Source: Ehretia macrophylla (taxonomy: Eukaryota > Streptophyta > Magnoliopsida > Boraginales > Ehretiaceae). From it: 64,000 bases of DNA. The stretch is from assembly GCA_037974665.1 (NCBI GenBank), contig CM075770.1, positions 61,825,850 to 61,889,849 of the forward strand, given 5' to 3'. Shown in pieces: positions 61,509-64,000 of the stretch (position 1 is the stretch's first letter; every line of letters starts with the position of its first letter). The translations under genes and the position numbers were made by a program. The notes below the pieces were generated by a model that did no database searches, had not been told where the DNA came from, and saw nothing but the letters and a program-made list of their open reading frames with translations.

Positions 61509-61876
61509 TGGTGGCCATTGGCCACCAAACGGCGACAAAAAGTAAAAGTTTGGTGGCCATTTGGTCGCTAATAGATATGAAGGGGCTACAAATTAAAAAT
61601 ATAAATCAAATTGTTCATATACTTAAATAAATTCTTTTATTTAGAATAAAATTAATAATATAAATCAAAAGTTGTTTTTAGATAATATAAAACAAATTTA
61701 CAAAATTTAATGTTATATAAATTTTGTTATTTAATATAAAATTAATTAATTCATAATTTATTATAACAAATTTTAGTTTTTGAATACCATTTTGTAGACC
61801 CGTGGTGGCGATTGGCTGACAAACGATGACAAAAAGTAAAACTTTGGTGGCCATTTGGTCGCCAATAGATAGGAAG
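61509..61876. repeat. Unclassified AT-rich segment between 74-bp direct repeats
   Basis: A 74-bp unit at 61509-61582 recurs at 61803-61876 (offset 294 bp) with about ten differences. It includes a 19-bp palindrome TGGTGGCCATTGGCCACCA (61509-61527) and the phrase GGTGGCCATTTGGTCGC. Between lie 220 bp of AT-rich DNA with internal near-repeats. Both edges coincide with LTR insertions (E at left, D at right), so the unit is probably longer. GGCGAC/GTCGCC-rich repeats are reminiscent of subterminal regions of CACTA-type DNA transposons, but neither end is present; a tandem repeat is equally possible. Confidence 0.6.
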
Positions 61877-63683
61877 TGTAATGCCCCGATCCCTCACGAG
61901 ACCGAAGGCTTTAATAATCATGTTATTCTCAACCCAATACCAAACCCGGTCATAAAATTTAGGAAAAACGGACAGAGTCTCCCCTGTACCGTGGACATTC
62001 TGAAAACCTGTAAACACTCAATAAAGCCACAACATAACAAGACATTCATTTATAACTAAAGATCTTAGCTTTAAGGCCATCCGAGCCTTAAGACATACAA
62101 ACAGTTTAGATACACACAAGCATGCATTCATAACTTAACTTCTTTACAAAACTGCTTATCATGCCACTCCATGATAGCATTGAACATCCTTAGAAATTAA
62201 AGCCAACCATACACCCGTTCATTCACACCCAAGCATGCAATGTAGCTAGAAGCATAATCAAAAGTTATTACATGCCACAATTCCATAACACTTACTACAT
62301 CCACTTAGCTTTCAAACTTGCAACTACCCAAATATATATGCATAAGCCCTTAGGCTCCAAAAATAGAATAGAAAGTAGAACAATTAAGGTCTTCCACAGT
62401 TTAGCAGGAAATCACTCAAATCTCAAGTAATAGCACACAGTAATCAGGTCAACTCCTCCAACTGCACCACCTGAAACATGTTTAGCGAGGTATGAGCAAT
62501 CATAATTGCCCAGTGAGGGATAAGGTCTACCGGGGACGTGTAATGCAGCAATTAGTACAAATAAAGCATTTTACAAACTAAGAACAATTGAAACAATAAG
62601 TTACCACACATTAAAAAGGATACGATTCACTTGTTCTTCAATCACGAACCACGAGTCACGAACTGAAATCCCGATGTAATAATAACACTGTTATTGATAA
62701 GCTGGCATCCCCTTATAACTCCAAAATGGGTGTACTCTGGATGTACCCCGAAATCTTACCACCCAACTCTCCCTAGGCGGCATCCCAAGCGAGAAAGGGA
62801 CTGGGTAACCATGGTAGCCGAGGTATACCGGCAAGCCCGATACTGCCCAGTTTCCACGACACTACCATGCCCAAATGGTTGCGCAACCACGATGCAATAT
62901 ACTCAAAATGATAACATTAAAATACATCAATAAATACATGATTGAGGGACAACAAAGTAGGTTGCCCTCGCACAAAATATATAGACAATAAGTGCACATA
63001 ATCTAAGTACAAGTAAATAAACTATTATGCACATAAGGATGAAGTCTCCCTCACCTCTACCAAGCTCCAAAATGCAAGATTGGCTTCAAATCACCCTCAA
63101 TCACCAATGCACGTAGGAATTCTCGGGAAGCTAGCAAACACCCTAAACTACTTGCTCCTTGCTTGGCTTGGCTTGGCTTGAAGATTTGATAAGCAAAATC
63201 CTCTCATTCTCCTCCTATGTTGATTCTCAGATTTGCTACAGTAATTCCTACATCTTTCTTTTTTTTTTTTTTTTTTTGCTAGTTATGAGCTTATGTTGTG
63301 TGTTGTGTAAGTATATGTTTGGGTGAGCTATTTTAGTAAGAGGGTGTGGTTAAAATATGAGTTAAACTAGCTAGAACCAAGTCCTAAAGTGCAAATTAAT
63401 GCTAGCTAATTAAAACACTAAGTTAAGTTATGTAACACTATTCATTATATTGGCAAAATATTTTCTAAACGAGTGCTCCTATCGCTCTAAGCTCAAATGC
63501 ACATTTTTCTCATTACTAAAATAATTAATATGATTGAATAAAAATACTAATTCATTAATATAATGCAGTTGAAAAATGGAATGAATAGTAACTAAGAAAG
63601 ACAACAAGTAAAGCACAGAATTAAATGCATAATTAATGGATGCAATAGTTAAAAATGTGTACGGTAGAATCTCGGGCGTCACA
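61877..63683 (-). repeat. Family D LTR, reverse orientation (3' LTR)
   Basis: Plus-strand ends TGTAATGCCCC and GGGCGTCACA, 1807 bp, shorter than the solo D LTR (2495 bp). Followed at right by a minus-strand polypurine tract, so it is the 3' LTR of an element continuing past the window. Acceptor-proximal stem 62493-62512, TCCAGA-loop stem 62728-62748, CTACTTT-loop stem 62944-62969. A long T run lies near 63257-63277. Confidence 0.9.
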
Positions 63684-64000
63684 TCCTCTCTCCCTTAAAC
63701 AAATTACGTCCACGCAATTCTTCTTCCAAGAGAACTCAGCATCAACTGAAATCTAATTATGATATTCTTCATCGATTGTTGAGTAAGACACTGAATGAGA
63801 ATGCCCAAAGGAAAACCCAAATAAGAATCCCATTAGTACCGCCTAAAAATTCCCAAGTAATAAGGCCAAATAAAGGCTCAAATGAATATACTATCTCGGA
63901 ATCCGAATAAGAATCCCGTTGGCCATGAATACCATAAAAGAATAGAACCTCATCTAAGAGCGGCGAGAAAACACCAATAAAAGTCCCGAGTAGGAGTACT
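63684..64000 (-). mobile_element. Family D internal domain, 3' end, running off the window
   Basis: Polypurine tract TCCTCTCTCCCTT on plus (63684-63696) and hairpin 63702-63719. The rest shows the same degenerate AATAAGAATCCC-type repeats as families A and E and no pol sequence, so this D copy is probably non-autonomous. Confidence 0.8.

Noticed and set aside
61509-61876. Assignment to a CACTA or Mutator transposon
   Set aside because: Neither terminus, nor a target duplication, nor a transposase is present; left as unclassified.
593-62512. Many short inverted repeats at scattered positions, considered as a CRISPR-like or tandem array
   Set aside because: They occur once per LTR, kilobases apart, with differing arm sequences; no regular spacers.

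Overview
The window is plant nuclear DNA made almost entirely of nested Ty3/gypsy LTR retrotransposons. I found no host gene, tRNA, rRNA or CRISPR array. The evidence for a plant is: Tekay/Del-type chromovirus polyproteins (gag with two CCHC knuckles, protease, RT, RNase H, integrase, GPY/F, C-terminal chromodomain), primer-binding sites matching plant initiator tRNA-Met (TGGTATCAGAGC), very long LTRs, solo LTRs and 5-bp target duplications. It looks like repeat-rich heterochromatin of an angiosperm, probably a eudicot; I cannot name the species. Family letters A, C, D, E, F and G are my own.

Layout. 1-23746: family C (Tekay, +), a chain LTR-internal-LTR-internal-LTR with both internals broken; inside it lie a three-LTR complex of non-autonomous family A (2510-13616, minus strand, GCCCC target duplication) and a solo LTR of family D (20437-22931, GTATC). 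23747-24320: piece of a family E LTR (+) that hosts C. 24321-28082: a second E element (-), cut by the next insertion. 28083-38137: family F (Tekay, -), LTR-internal-LTR plus the tail of another internal. 38138-47516: family G (Tekay, +), almost full length, with its 5' LTR truncated at a rearranged junction with F. 47517-61508: a family E chain (+) of internal tail, short LTR, internal, short LTR, internal, long LTR, interrupted by two family A solo LTRs (51087-53703, TAAAC; 54425-57155). 61509-61876: AT-rich DNA between 74-bp direct repeats, the only non-LTR stretch. 61877-64000: a family D LTR (-) and the start of its internal.

How the parts relate. C, F and G carry the proteins; A, D and E have no gag or pol but keep compatible PBS, polypurine tract and LTR ends, so they are probably mobilised in trans. 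A's LTR resembles G's closely and E's resembles C's. None of the three coding families is intact: they carry nonsense changes (mostly of the C-to-T type), frameshifts and, in C and G, damaged catalytic residues or large deletions.

The most interesting signal is non-coding. The LTRs share an ordered set of short hairpins whose stems change sequence but stay paired: a stem with a CTACTTT loop, then one with a TCCGGA-type loop, then a TGRG../..YTCA stem about 22 nt before a TTTCAG/ACAG splice-acceptor-like site. Another hairpin lies just upstream of each polypurine tract. Spacing is kept between otherwise divergent families. This looks like a conserved structured RNA domain shared by autonomous and parasitic elements. 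A second theme is that four of six families here occur as chains of LTRs sharing internals, the expected reciprocal products of the exchanges that leave solo LTRs.
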